From Oscheius onirici (taxonomy: Eukaryota; Nematoda; Chromadorea; Rhabditida; Rhabditidae): a DNA stretch of 64,000 nt. Each line of letters begins with the position of its first letter. Position 1 is the first letter of the stretch. Where the stretch lies: positions 1,302,064 through 1,366,063 of the forward strand of contig OW051468.1 in NCBI GenBank assembly GCA_932521025.1, in the 5' to 3' direction. The notes under the pieces are model-generated. The model had not been told where the DNA came from. It did no database searches and saw only the letters and a program-made list of their open reading frames with translations. Of the stretch, positions 32,502-42,719 are shown piece by piece. A program made the translations under genes and the position numbers.

Positions 32502-32857
32502 ATGGGCCATTTCGATCCCAAGGAGCTGGAGAATCAGGACGAAGACATTCTTTTGACTGCTTTTTTCCCGCCACCGAGTTATCACGATGCCAGTGAGACT
32601 ATTCTTCCCGCCCAAAATTACAGAATTCTAATTTCACCGCCGAGCTACACGACCATTGATCTCTCAGCACGACAAATTAGTATTTGTAAGTTTGCAACAA
32701 AATTTGCATTCCACAGACATTTTCAGACAATCGACAACTGTCAGTCCCGAAGACGTGGCTCATGTTCCTTTGCGACAATTTGACACCAATTCTGACTCTT
32801 CTGATTGGAATCTTCGTCTTGGCACCCCTTGTCATTTCACAGATTTTTTTCAAGTGA
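32502..32857 (+). CDS. Small single-pass membrane protein with two PPxY motifs
   Basis: Exons 32502-32685 and 32727-32857 join through GTAAGT and TTTTCAG to give 104 residues. The N-terminal part is acidic and contains two PPSY sequences (FPPPSYHDA near residue 26, SPPSYTTI near 47), both matching the PPxY motif bound by WW domains of Nedd4-type ubiquitin ligases. A hydrophobic helix near the C-terminus (LTPILTLLIGIFVLAPLVIS) ends only a few residues from the stop, so it may be tail-anchored with a cytosolic N-terminus. No family recognised. Confidence 0.65.
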
Positions 32858-33139
32858 TTATCGAATTTTGAATACAAATGAAAAGTTCCCATCCCGTCTC
32901 TTTCAGTAACTCTGGTTCCGGTGATCCTCTCAAGTCATAATGCGAATCTGAAGACAATTGTTTTATCGAAATTTTGCGAGGAATCCGGCTACCACGTCCG
33001 TTTTTTTTTTTTTGAAATGACCCCTGCTTCACTGTTCTCAAGTCCCACTACGGTCTCGCGCTTTGATGAAACAGTTAACAAGTTATGTCCTGACGATAAA
33101 TTAGGCACCAATTAACTTTTGCACTTGGAAAAGAGTTGG

Positions 33140-33380
33140 AAAAGTTCTGCTACAGTTGGGGGGGGGGGGGGTACTAAATGGGGTATGACGCCGTCAGGCG
33201 ACGAAGTCGACTGGCAGAGTATTACAGTATGAGATCAACTCTTTGGAATTCTAGAGGGATCAGTACGGTACTACAATAGCACAATACCAATACAGTACTG
33301 TTAAGAGTACCGTTCTAGAACAGTACTGTAAAGGCTGAAATTACAGAGTCAGAAAAACTAGAATTAGCGAAGTTATCCCG
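33140..33380. repeat. Poly-G tract and GTACTGT-rich inverted repeats
   Basis: A run of 12 or more G occurs near 33160. At 33260-33335 the sequence AGTACGGTACTACAATAG and related AGTACTGT units form nested inverted repeats. No coding signal. Confidence 0.5.
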
Positions 33381-33530
33381 CTATTCAAGAAGCATGCTTC
33401 TACCCTCCCCCGCTTTTCTCAAAAGCGGATGCTTGTGGACCTGCATTGCTGGCTTTTCTCAGATCATTACAAAACTTGTTCCTGTCTAGAAAAGTGAGTT
33501 TCTCTTCCTTTTCTCCTCAAAACTCGTTTT

Positions 33531-33991
33531 CAGTGCCGCACTACTCTGCTCTCGAGTCCGGAGTCTTCGAGGCCGGAAGATGTCATAATCGCTTCCCGAT
33601 CTACTGCTTCTGTACCATCTGGGTGGCTCTTCTATTGGTTGTATGCCTCATCTCTGTAAGAAATCAGTATGTAAAGGAGACGGATCTACTGAGTAAGTAT
33701 CTCTGTCTATCTCTATACTCATTCATATTTTCAGGATCCTTCAAAGAAAAGTGCATCAGCAACTCTCAGCTGCTCAAAGACATCCTGATCCAAAAGAATC
33801 AAGAAATTGAAGCCCTCCACCAGAAGATCAGTGAACTGGAGTCTCTCCCGACTGTCCCAAATCCGGAACAGGTCCAAGTGTCAGAGGAAAGCCACGACGA
33901 GGAACTGATCAAGAAGGAAGAAAGTTTGGAGAAGGGTGCCGGTGACGGAGACGACAAGAATGGAGAAGAAGCTGAAGAGACCCATGAATAA
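33531..33991 (+). CDS. Single-pass membrane protein with coiled coil, 5' end unresolved
   Basis: Exons 33531-33692 and 33735-33991 join in frame (GTAAGT/TTTCAG). The first has a membrane helix (FCTIWVALLLVVCLIS). The second has a heptad-like stretch (LLKDILIQKNQEIEALHQKISELE) followed by an acidic tail ending GEEAEETHE. No Met precedes the helix in the first exon, which starts after GTTTTCAG, so an upstream start exon is missing; candidates around 33394-33482 do not give a matching phase. Function unknown. Confidence 0.5.
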
Positions 33992-34034
33992 AGTTGTTGA
34001 GGCTGTTAAAAATTTTTGTTCAGTAGACATGATT

Positions 34035-36413
34035 TTAATGATTTATTCCCCCAAAAACGTGCTTCTCCTTCGATTCCTCAGTAATAGACTCTCTTCGTTT
34101 TTCCTCTGTGACTGGAACCACCCTCCGATGAAATATATGTCTCTGCTCCTGATGAGAAAATACACAGTACAGAACGTATAAAGGCTGTCCTAGTGTAAAG
34201 ATCAGACGTCCCAGACTCTCTGTCACGAAGAAGACCAGGGCGAATTCCATCTGCCAGAGCAGACGAGAGGGAATGACGACGGAGAGACCAGTCTAAGAGG
34301 GTTACTGCAACTGGATTTGGTTCAGAATACCATTCCGAGGATGGCATTGAAGGAGATGAACTTTACTCCCAGCTCATTCAGATGGGTCTTTTCACACGGC
34401 TTGAGGAGAAGGATCATGTACTGGAGGAAGAACAGTAGAATTGTTGCTGCGTAGATCACAGAATAGGTCTGAAAGGATCATATCTGTCCGTCTCAGTCTC
34501 TCTGACTCTCTCTGACCATCTGAGTCTTGTCCCTCTGTCTCTCTGTCTCTAGTAACGAATAGAAGACCTCACCGGTATCTCTTTCCGTATTCCTGTTTTG
34601 CCCCTTTCAACTTCCCTCTACATATTTCTCTCATTTATCGGTTACGGTAGTCACCACTATTTTCTGGCGCACGCCAATTTCTTCGCCCCTCGCTTTTCGA
34701 ATTTCCTCTTCCAAGTGAGGTTGTTGTAGAGATTGTGCAGTTGGTTACAATTTGTTCTTTTCTAGAATTTATTTCTAGTTTCTCTCTTTTCGTGTTTATT
34801 GTTGTTGAACACTTGTTAGATAAATCTGATATCTAAAAAACGTGTTTTTTTTCGAGTACGAAGGATCTCTTCGTACAAAAATCGGGTAATAGTTCGGCAG
34901 GCGCCCCCCTTCGTTTGAAATTTTGCGCGGGAAGCCGCGAAATAAACCATTTTCGCATTTTCCTTCATTTTTCATCAACTTTTAGACTTTCTAACTACTT
35001 TTATCGGATTCAGAGTGTAAAAGAACCTCCTGGACCATGAATTCACTCGATAATTGAGAGAAATAGACGAAGTTAGCAAGTTTCGCTATTTACTTCCGAA
35101 TATCGTCATATTTAGAGTGAATTCATGGTCCAGGGGGTTCTTTTACACGCTGAATCCGATAAAAGTAGTTAGAAAGTCTAAAAGTTGATGAAAAATGAAG
35201 AAAAATACGAAAATGGTTTATTTCGAGGCTTCCCGCGCAAAATTTCAAACGAAGGGGGCGTCTGCCGAACTATTACCAAAAATCGTTTTCTCCTCGGAAA
35301 TTGGTATTCCTGGTTCAACTCTTCTGACGTTCAGCGTCGTGGTACCTCACTTCCGGGCGTAAAACCCCGAGACAACATCATTCTCTCTCTGTCCCTCTGT
35401 CCAACTGTCTCTCTGTCTCTCTATCTCTCAATCTCTCTGTCTCCCCGTTCCTCTGTCTATCTGTGACCTACCCATTGGTACTGTAAATAGACAGTGTTGA
35501 AGAGTAGAAAAGTTACAGTAACCATGTACCAAGAACAGTTACAGTATACCCAGAGCTTCGTGTCCGCCAGAATAAAACAAGAGTAGAGGACAGAGACGAG
35601 TAACAGTAGAATTGTAGACATGGAGACAGTGAGACCAGCCAGACAGAGAACCGAGTGGAAATGATGTCCGAAAACCAGATAAATAAAGTCGAGAGCGTTG
35701 AGAAGGACAGAGAAAATGGAGGTAGTTAGAAGATGATGGGTGAAGGGAGCCTGTAACCTTATTAATAAATGTCTACCGACAGTATACCATTTTAGTTTCG
35801 TGTAATTCCAAAAGATGGAAGTAGGAATCCAAACGATAAAGACAAGCATCTAGTAAGCTGTGTTGTTTCTTCACTACTCTCTGAGAGGACAAGATGAGAA
35901 TTCTTTTGAAACCTACCGTATGACATAGTTTATAGGTCAAAAGGAAAATACAGACAGAGTTCAGAAGAATGGACACAAGGTAGGGCCAGACTAAAACGAG
36001 AAAGACGTACCAGTAGTCATCAGTGGCGGAAGTTACGGTAGTTCTGAACTAGGTATTGGGAAGGAGACAGAGAGGGACAGAGAATCTGAGAAACGGAGAG
36101 ACAGAGAGACAGATAATCAGAGGGACAGAGAGACTGAGAGTCAGAGAGGCAGATTGACAAAGAATCAAAGAGACAGAGAGACGGAGAAACAAAGAGAGAC
36201 AGAGAGACAGTAAAACTCACTCTACCAGCTCTACAGTAGTCTCCAAAGTACTGTAGGTCATTGGTTCAGGACGGAACTCTCTGGTAATCAAAGCGGTCGT
36301 CTGAGCGTCTGTACCTGAGAGTCTTCACAGTATTTCTAACAACCCCAATACTCACCAGAATCCTTACAGTTGAAGAAGCAAATAACCTTCGCAATGACCT
36401 GGTCGTTGTCCAT
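34035..36413 (-). CDS. Multi-pass membrane protein (about seven helices)
   Basis: Minus-strand exons start at the ATG at 36413 (MDNDQVIAKVICFFNCKDSG), continue through an extracellular-like exon near 36320-36225 (TTALITREFRPEP) and then several helix-rich exons: WYVFLVLVWPYLVSILLNSV (about 36010), MLVFIVWIPTSIFWNY (35849), LLTTSIFSVLLNALDFIYLVF, MSTILLLLVSVLYSCFIL, YMVTVTFLLFNTVYLQY, YAATILLFFLQYMILLL (34430) and FISFNAILGMVF. The last exon ends at 34035 with a charged cytoplasmic tail (HRRVVPVTEEKRRES). The motif KPCEKTHLNELGVKFISF before the penultimate helix is faintly like organic-solute-transporter-alpha/TMEM184 proteins, but a nematode chemoreceptor is also possible. One long intron contains the fold-back at 34876-35287. 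Confidence 0.6.
34876..35287. mobile_element. Fold-back element with nearly identical arms of about 170 bases
   Basis: 34876-35048 and 35115-35287 are inverted copies with very few differences (shared TAGTTCGGCAG, CGCCCCCTTCGTTTGAAAT, TTAGACTTTCTAACTACTTT, ATGAATTCACTC). A short loop of about 65 bases separates them. The high arm identity suggests a recent insertion into the intron of the multi-pass gene. Confidence 0.8.
36055..36215. repeat. GACAGAGAG-type repeat in an intron
   Basis: Irregular GACAGAGAGAC units, in the same family as the intron at 6101-6313 and the CT-rich tracts at 28790-28915, 34490-34555 and 60480-61060. Confidence 0.65.
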
Positions 36414-36698
36414 TGTTGCGAGACTGAGGTCTAAAGAACAAGGAGCTTATTGTCAGCTGTCGCCTGGGAGACGTCCATAAACGGAAACGGCTTTGATTTG
36501 TTTTCAAGACACGCGGGCTTGTGAAATTATCTGTTTATGTGTCTGGCTTCAATCAGCTGTTAATCAAGGAGCTTTGTCATTGTTGACCGGTGGAATTGAA
36601 AAAAAAGAAACGAGTTAAACAAAGAATGAGTGCCGGAACTGAAAAAAAAATCAAAAACTTCATAAATTCTCAACAAAAAAATAACAATCTTCTGAAAA

Positions 36699-39662
36699 TC
36701 AACAAAGTGGCTTGATCCTCTCAATCCAGCTCGCAACATGTTCCTTCCAGGCAGCTTTACCCGTCTTCGTTTTTAAGTGAACGGCATTGGACAGTACATC
36801 GACTGTCTGATCATTCTGAGAAGCTGCTCCGATCAGGAGCTCATTGATATCTTCTTCCGCTTCCAGACGATAGAGTTTAGGGAAAACTTTCTTGACGTCT
36901 TCACGGTACTTTTCGGCAATCTTCTTGTTTCTGGTGACAAGGTTCAGTGCAAGAATTCCTGAAGGTAGGTTCATTGGATTTTCTGTCTCTCTTGCCATTG
37001 TTCCTCAGACTCTTTTTCATATTTTCCAAAACTTCTTGCTCAAGGAATGGAGCCGGTGGACAACTCAGTCCATTCGCATCCGTGGCTCCTGCCACGTCCA
37101 CAAAAATTATGTCCTGCTTAGAATCTGAAAAACCAGTTACCATGAAGTTACAGACACAAACTTTTGGATCCAGTAGCTGTCTCTTCGAGAAACTTTAAAG
37201 CGTCCATGACTTTGACAGTCACTCGACTATTCTGTCCAGGAAACCCAAAATGCTTCGTGGCTACAGTAACCATCTCTTTGTCCAGTTCGACAGCAGTCAA
37301 GGCTATCTAAACCTCTTGATGTTATCACCAAAGCTACTGTACTCACCCTCGGGAAGTGCTGGAGTAGAAATGTTGCCAGCAGACCTCCTCCCAGTCCCAA
37401 TACTGTAATTTTCAGCTCAGAGTTGGCGACATTTCTCAGTGGCTGGGAGGCATGGAGACCGAGAGAGGCCAACATCATGTAGTGATGAGTACAAGCTAAT
37501 TGTTCAGTGTCCAGGACCCACTTGTCTTTCACGTCTGGAATGGGTTTTTGGATTGAGATTTTTGGAATGAGCTCAAACAATCCTAAACTCGCGTTTTTCA
37601 CCATTTTTCTTCTATTTTTTTTCCCGTTTATTACCAAGTTTATCGGATTTATTTTTCATTTTATTTGTATAGAAAGACAGGGAGTCTAAGAGTTAGAGAC
37701 AGAGAGACAAAGTACTTACTCTTCAAGAAAGCCTCTGACTGAATCAGACTCGTATTACTGTCAAAGACCAACTGTCGAACTTGACAGTCTTCTCTGTCAA
37801 TCTCTTCTACAATCCATTTCCCGTTGACATCACTGTCTCCACTGGAGACATTCTTTCTAGCGTCCATGGCTCCAATAGTCAGAATACTGATCTGAAAATA
37901 GACTGTGTTTCTGTAGCTTTGTCTCTTTTTCGATAAACAAATAAGTACGAACCTGTCCCTGTTCCGTCCTCGGATCGAATCTGGCTACGAAGTCATTGAT
38001 TTCGTCCTTTATGGCAGCATAGTCGCCGTAGCTGTGTTTACGGTTCAAGGTAGCAATCATCAGACGGTCCTAAAATGAAAGTTTTTTAATTATTGGCATT
38101 TTCTTTCGATCTGACTGGGATATCAGGCTAAAATACCTGAGCTCATCATGGCCAGGTCACAAGCTGTGATCTTACACTGAGCAAAGGTACAGAGACTGAT
38201 TTAAGTAAGTAACTAACTCTCTGGTTTTAATTTTTTTGCGATAAGCAGCAGAAATTACAGTAATCTTTACAGTAATCTTATCCTAAAATTAACAGGACGA
38301 TTCGCCCATTTTCTGAAGGCACCGGCTACACAAATTCAGTCCCAAAAAATGGGAAATTGTTAACTTGGAAGGAGAGAAGATGAGATCAAAATTAGAAGAA
38401 AACTCACGCATTGAGTCTGGCTCAGAAGACACTGTCTTCCTTTAGGATTGGCAAAGATCCACTCTCCTTCCTTGCCCAACGGGACGAGAAAACACGAAAA
38501 GTTCTTAATCTCCTTGGCATCTTCCTTGTCGACAATTGTAAATGTGTAACGATGTCCCAAATTTTGGTCATATCCCATTCGAATAATTGCTTCTTCATGT
38601 AGTTTTCTGAGGATTCATTAATCTGAACAAAGAAAATGAGCTCACTGCGAACACATGGCCACAAATCGGCTCAATTCCTGCTCCGCCCTAATGGTTTCGT
38701 ATAGCTGTTTTTCGTCGACTCTCTCCGCCTTTTCCTTGACATTTCGAACAAAACTTATGGGCTGTAAAGATTATTTTAAAATAAAAATGTGAGCTTACGA
38801 ATTTCATCGGTTTGGCAAGTTTCATGGCTACCAGAACAAAGACCGGCATACAGAAGCCTTTTGCTTTCGTTGGGACTTCGTGGATTTCCAAAATGTACCT
38901 GGAATATGGTAAGTATGGCTCTGTCTCTGTCAGTTTTTCTGCTTTTCTGTCATGTTTACCTAGAAGAAAAATAGTGGAGCCATGCAGAGACAATATGTTC
39001 CTGAGCCAGAGTTATGACAATGTAACGGCCGTCTGAAAGCTCGATTTAAAAAAAACTTGTCCAAAAAACTACTTGTCACCAGAACACGGTCAACTTCATC
39101 AAACATTTTTCTTACGACTGCCAATTGATCAGTAGAATGCTCTGGAGGCAGAAGAGCATCGAGTGTTCCTTTATCGAGAACAATGTTCTTGCTATTGTTC
39201 TCTGAGGACAGCTGGGAATTTTTTTTGTTAAAATATTTATGGAAATATCTTACAGCTGTGGCATCCTCGACGGCGAAGGAGAGCTCGGAGCGACTGGAAT
39301 TTTTTCTGGTCTGGTCTGCGATGACTCTCTCGTCTGGAAATAGGTTCAGTCAGAGGAAAAAAAAAGTCAGGGAACAGAGAGACTCACCCAAATCTATACT
39401 GTGTACATTCCGGAATCCATTGTCGTAGAGCTAAAAATAACTTTTCAAATAAGCAGAAACTACTAACCTCTGAAGCAAAACTCGAATTTCCACATCCTAT
39501 TTGAAGAATCCGATCCGGAACTTTAACGTACTTTTCAATCTGTTGACAGAGAGAGGCATAGTCTCCGTACCATTCGAAGGGAAGTTTCCTCTTGGCGAAG
39601 AATTTTTTCCAGTAATCTGGAGAAGTAAAGTCTACGGCTTCTTTAGGTAAGAGGTCTGACAT
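36699..39662 (-). CDS. METTL13-like double methyltransferase (eEF1A methyltransferase)
   Basis: About eleven minus-strand exons begin at 39662 and end with TGA at 36699. The first exon (39662-39468) has FTSPDYWKKFFAKR, FEWYGDYASLCQQIEKYV and the SAM-binding ILQIGCGNSSFASE. Next come LYDNGFRNVHSID and LDKGTLDALLPPE, signatures of the METTL13 N-terminal domain. A linker follows, then a second Rossmann domain with ITVLGLGGGLLATFLLQHFP, LTAVELDKEMVTVATKHFGF and IFVDVAGATDANGLSCPP, and the end GILALNLVTRN, YRLEAEEDINELLIGA. METTL13 methylates eEF1A on its N-terminus and Lys55 using SAM. Both domains are present and the exons checked at the ends join in frame. Some middle junctions were not resolved. 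Confidence 0.88.
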
Positions 39663-39890
39663 TCTCTGGTCCTTTTACCCTCCTCTAGAACTTTCTGAAA
39701 AAAAGTTTGGAAATTTCTAAGAAATCGATAAGTTTGAAAAGCCAATTGAAAAACAGGAAAACGTCAAAAAATAGAGTTTTTGAAAATGAATTGTACGAAT
39801 CAGACACAGTTTTTGTTCAGAAGAGTACTAATCGTGTCGAGACCGGACCCATAGCTGTCAAGCCCCAAAAGCGGCCAGTTACAAAAATGT

Positions 39891-40257
39891 TTATTGGTAA
39901 CTCGGACGAGCTCTGTTCCAAACAAAACGAAAAAAGGCGAAAATGGCCGCAACTGTGAGACACTGCTTCAGGAGGTTAACGTTCAAGAAGGTGACCTGGC
40001 TTTGAAGCCAGGTCAGGATCAGATGGCAGCCGACGAGAAGGGCTACTCCCACGTAGATCAGACTCTTTTCACAGCCTCTTCGGGCGATGTTTTCTTGGTT
40101 GTAGGCAGTGAAATGAAGGGGATGATTTTCTGGTTCCACTGGCTCTCTGTCCAATTTTTGCATGAAAATGTCCCAAGAGTCGGGATCTGAACCATTTTTG
40201 TAGACGAGACAGAGGAAATAACTTACTTGGATCAATTTGAAAGCGTTGGTAGGCCAT
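39891..40257 (-). CDS. Small two-helix membrane protein
   Basis: Exon 1 (40257-40227) and exon 2 (40186-39891) join through GTAAGT/GGTTCAG to give 108 residues. The N-terminal half is soluble (DPNPDSWDIFMQKLDREP). Two hydrophobic helices follow: SLIYVGVALLVGCHLILTWL and CLTVAAIFAFFRFVW. It ends RARPSYQ. It is divergent from or adjacent to the METTL13-like gene, whose start is 229 bases away. No family recognised. Confidence 0.6.
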
Positions 40258-40259
40258 GG

Positions 40260-42700
40260 GAAAGGAACTGAAGTCTCCGAAGACTATCGAAATCTTCTTC
40301 TGGTTTCCATGGTAACTGCGTAGTTACCGCATCACTAGTACAGCGAATGTTTTGCTGAACGAGTAAGACCAAGCAGAGCTTAAAGGACTGTCATTCTTTT
40401 GCAGAGAACGGAAATGCTTCTATTTTCACAAGCTGTGCGCGTGCTTCCAGAGCGAACAAGAAGACAACTCAATCAAGAAGTTGTCATCAGTACCGTGGTC
40501 TCGGGTTTTCATCCGGAAAATCGGTTCTCGACACGGGTGCCGGACAAGAAGAGGTGCGGAAACGACGATTCCCGACAAAAAAAACTGCTTTGCGGATAAC
40601 TCTACCGACAAACAACAAACAACACGTATTTGACTACCAGATTTATTTAGTCAACCTTTTTTGTAGCACAAAGCTATTGATGACAATACCGATTCACAAA
40701 GAATCGCAGGAAAAGCACAATGCTGAATAACTCGACAGCGAATCACAAAGATATCACGGGCAAGGAACAAACAAGAGCTCTCTCTGATGAAATTGAGAGC
40801 AGAAACGAGGGGAGAAGAAATATGCGTTACAACGAAAAGGTGGCGCGTACGTAATCACGTTTTGAAGTTACAGTAGCCGGGAAATGAGGAAATCAATAGG
40901 GAGGAATGAGAATAACGGCATCGCAGGTAAGGAAATAGAGAACTACCGGTTGTAGTGGTCTTCTGCGGTTACACTTTAAGACTCGGTCAGGATGTCACCT
41001 GCTGAATGAGAAGAAACTGGGCAGTGGTCGAGATCAGGGATGTTCGGATCCGGATATCCAAAAACCGGATATCCGAAAACGGATAAATCCGGTACTTTTC
41101 GATCCGGAAATCCGATATCCGAAAATTATCCGGTCAAAATTTCCGACCGGATAATTATCCGAAAAATTATCCGGTACGAAAACTATCCGATTATCCGATA
41201 TCCGAAATCGGATATTTTTGGCCGGATATTACGGATAATTTCGATTAAATTTTTTGGAATTATTTGAGGATTATTTGAGATGTATGCTTGAGGAATATAA
41301 GGAAGGAGAAGATTGTGGATAAAATGGTGATTCGATTGTCTGGACGGAAAGACAAAGAGTCTGAGAGACTGAGAGATAGACAGTGTCCTTGTCATCCGCC
41401 CTCAATCTGACCGAAAGTTTCTAAAAAAAAATTTCAACTACTCAGTAGCCTAATCATGCTCTATTCATCCCAGAAGGGAAAACCGTCTCTCCTCACGTCT
41501 TGCCACATTTCCGGGTCTATTGGTTCATTCGACGCGAGTCGATTCAATTACTCTTTCTCTCTCGGAAGAGTTGTAACGGCAATCATTTCCCATGCTTATT
41601 TTTTCATTTCCCTCGCGTTGCACCTCTTTCCCCAACGGGTTTCCCACGGTTTGGTTCCAAAATTGAACTTCTGGGTATCTGACTACAATTCAGTTTTCAA
41701 CAAATTCAAAGTTCAGTAACTGAAACGGACAACTGACAGAAACGAAAAACCAAACGTCTCTCTGTCCTTCTGCCACCTTGTCCCTCTCTCTCTGTCTCAG
41801 CCAGGGTTGGGCAAACATTGAAATTTTCGGCGAACACGAACCTGAACCGAACAGGGCACTTTTTGTTCGCCTGCGAACCGAACACGAACTGTTCCCCGTC
41901 CCAATGTTTGTTCGCGTACGAACATGCGAACACGAACACAGCTCGAACATTTCGCGAATTTTCTCCCAAATCAGTTTTTTGTATGCATCAGTCGTTTGAT
42001 GATTAACTTCAAAAAAATGAGATTGGTAAAAAACTGGAAATGTGTAGGGAATACAAGGGGCTAAGGAAAATTTTGATGCCTTTAAATCAGACATCACTCC
42101 AAGACACCTCTACTCTTCGGATGTGATCTCGGTCAGGTGAACTACCTTGAATACCGAATAAACAGTTTTTTTAAACAGTTAAATCAGACAGTCTATGGGT
42201 ATTGCCAATAGTACTGGAGAAAATGTTCGTGTTCATGCCCTTTTGAACTCTGTTCGAGCCCCGAACTGCGAACATTTTCACTTTTTTATTCGTCAAGCGA
42301 ACACGAACTGTTCGTGTTCGGTCGAAACAAATAACGAACAAGAACGTTCGCCCAACCCTGGTCTCAGTCGATCCAGTTGATCGGATCACAGTTCCACACT
42401 TCAAAGATCTCTAAGAAACTGTCTTTTTAGGCTATTTAACAATCTAGTTATATCTCTTTTCTGTACCCAAAGTACGGCCATAATAAGCGAAAAAGTCAAT
42501 TACTGACGCAACTTTTCTCTTCCACAAGCTCTGAATCAGTCCCAGCTGACTGTGTTTTCCTTCAAGCTCTCTTGATTAGGGAGATTTCCAGCTTGTTTTC
42601 CTGTTTCTTTTTTCCTAATTTACGAGTCTGCCGCGAGTTTGAAAAAACACGCCTCCAAGGCTCTGCAGGGGCGTTTCCCTTCCCTGGAAAGACTCCCATA
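40260..42700. repeat. Intergenic region with palindromic array and fold-back elements
   Basis: No gene supported. 41040-41240 is an array of CCGGATATCCG and related units, many of which are palindromic. 41797-42362 is a fold-back element whose ends are CCAGGGTTGGGCAAAC and GTTCGCCCAACCCTGG, filled with CGAACACGAAC units; the element at 13248-13460 is a relative. Confidence 0.6.
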
Positions 42701-42719
42701 GACTCTACCTCTCCCACAA

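Noticed and set aside
34796..35280. Similar short ORFs on both strands (MMKNE...NGLFRGFPRKISNEGG)
   Set aside because: They are the two arms of one fold-back element, not a gene pair.
40399..40599. 66-residue Arg-rich ORF
   Set aside because: No signal, domain, splice context or homologue recognised; likely chance.
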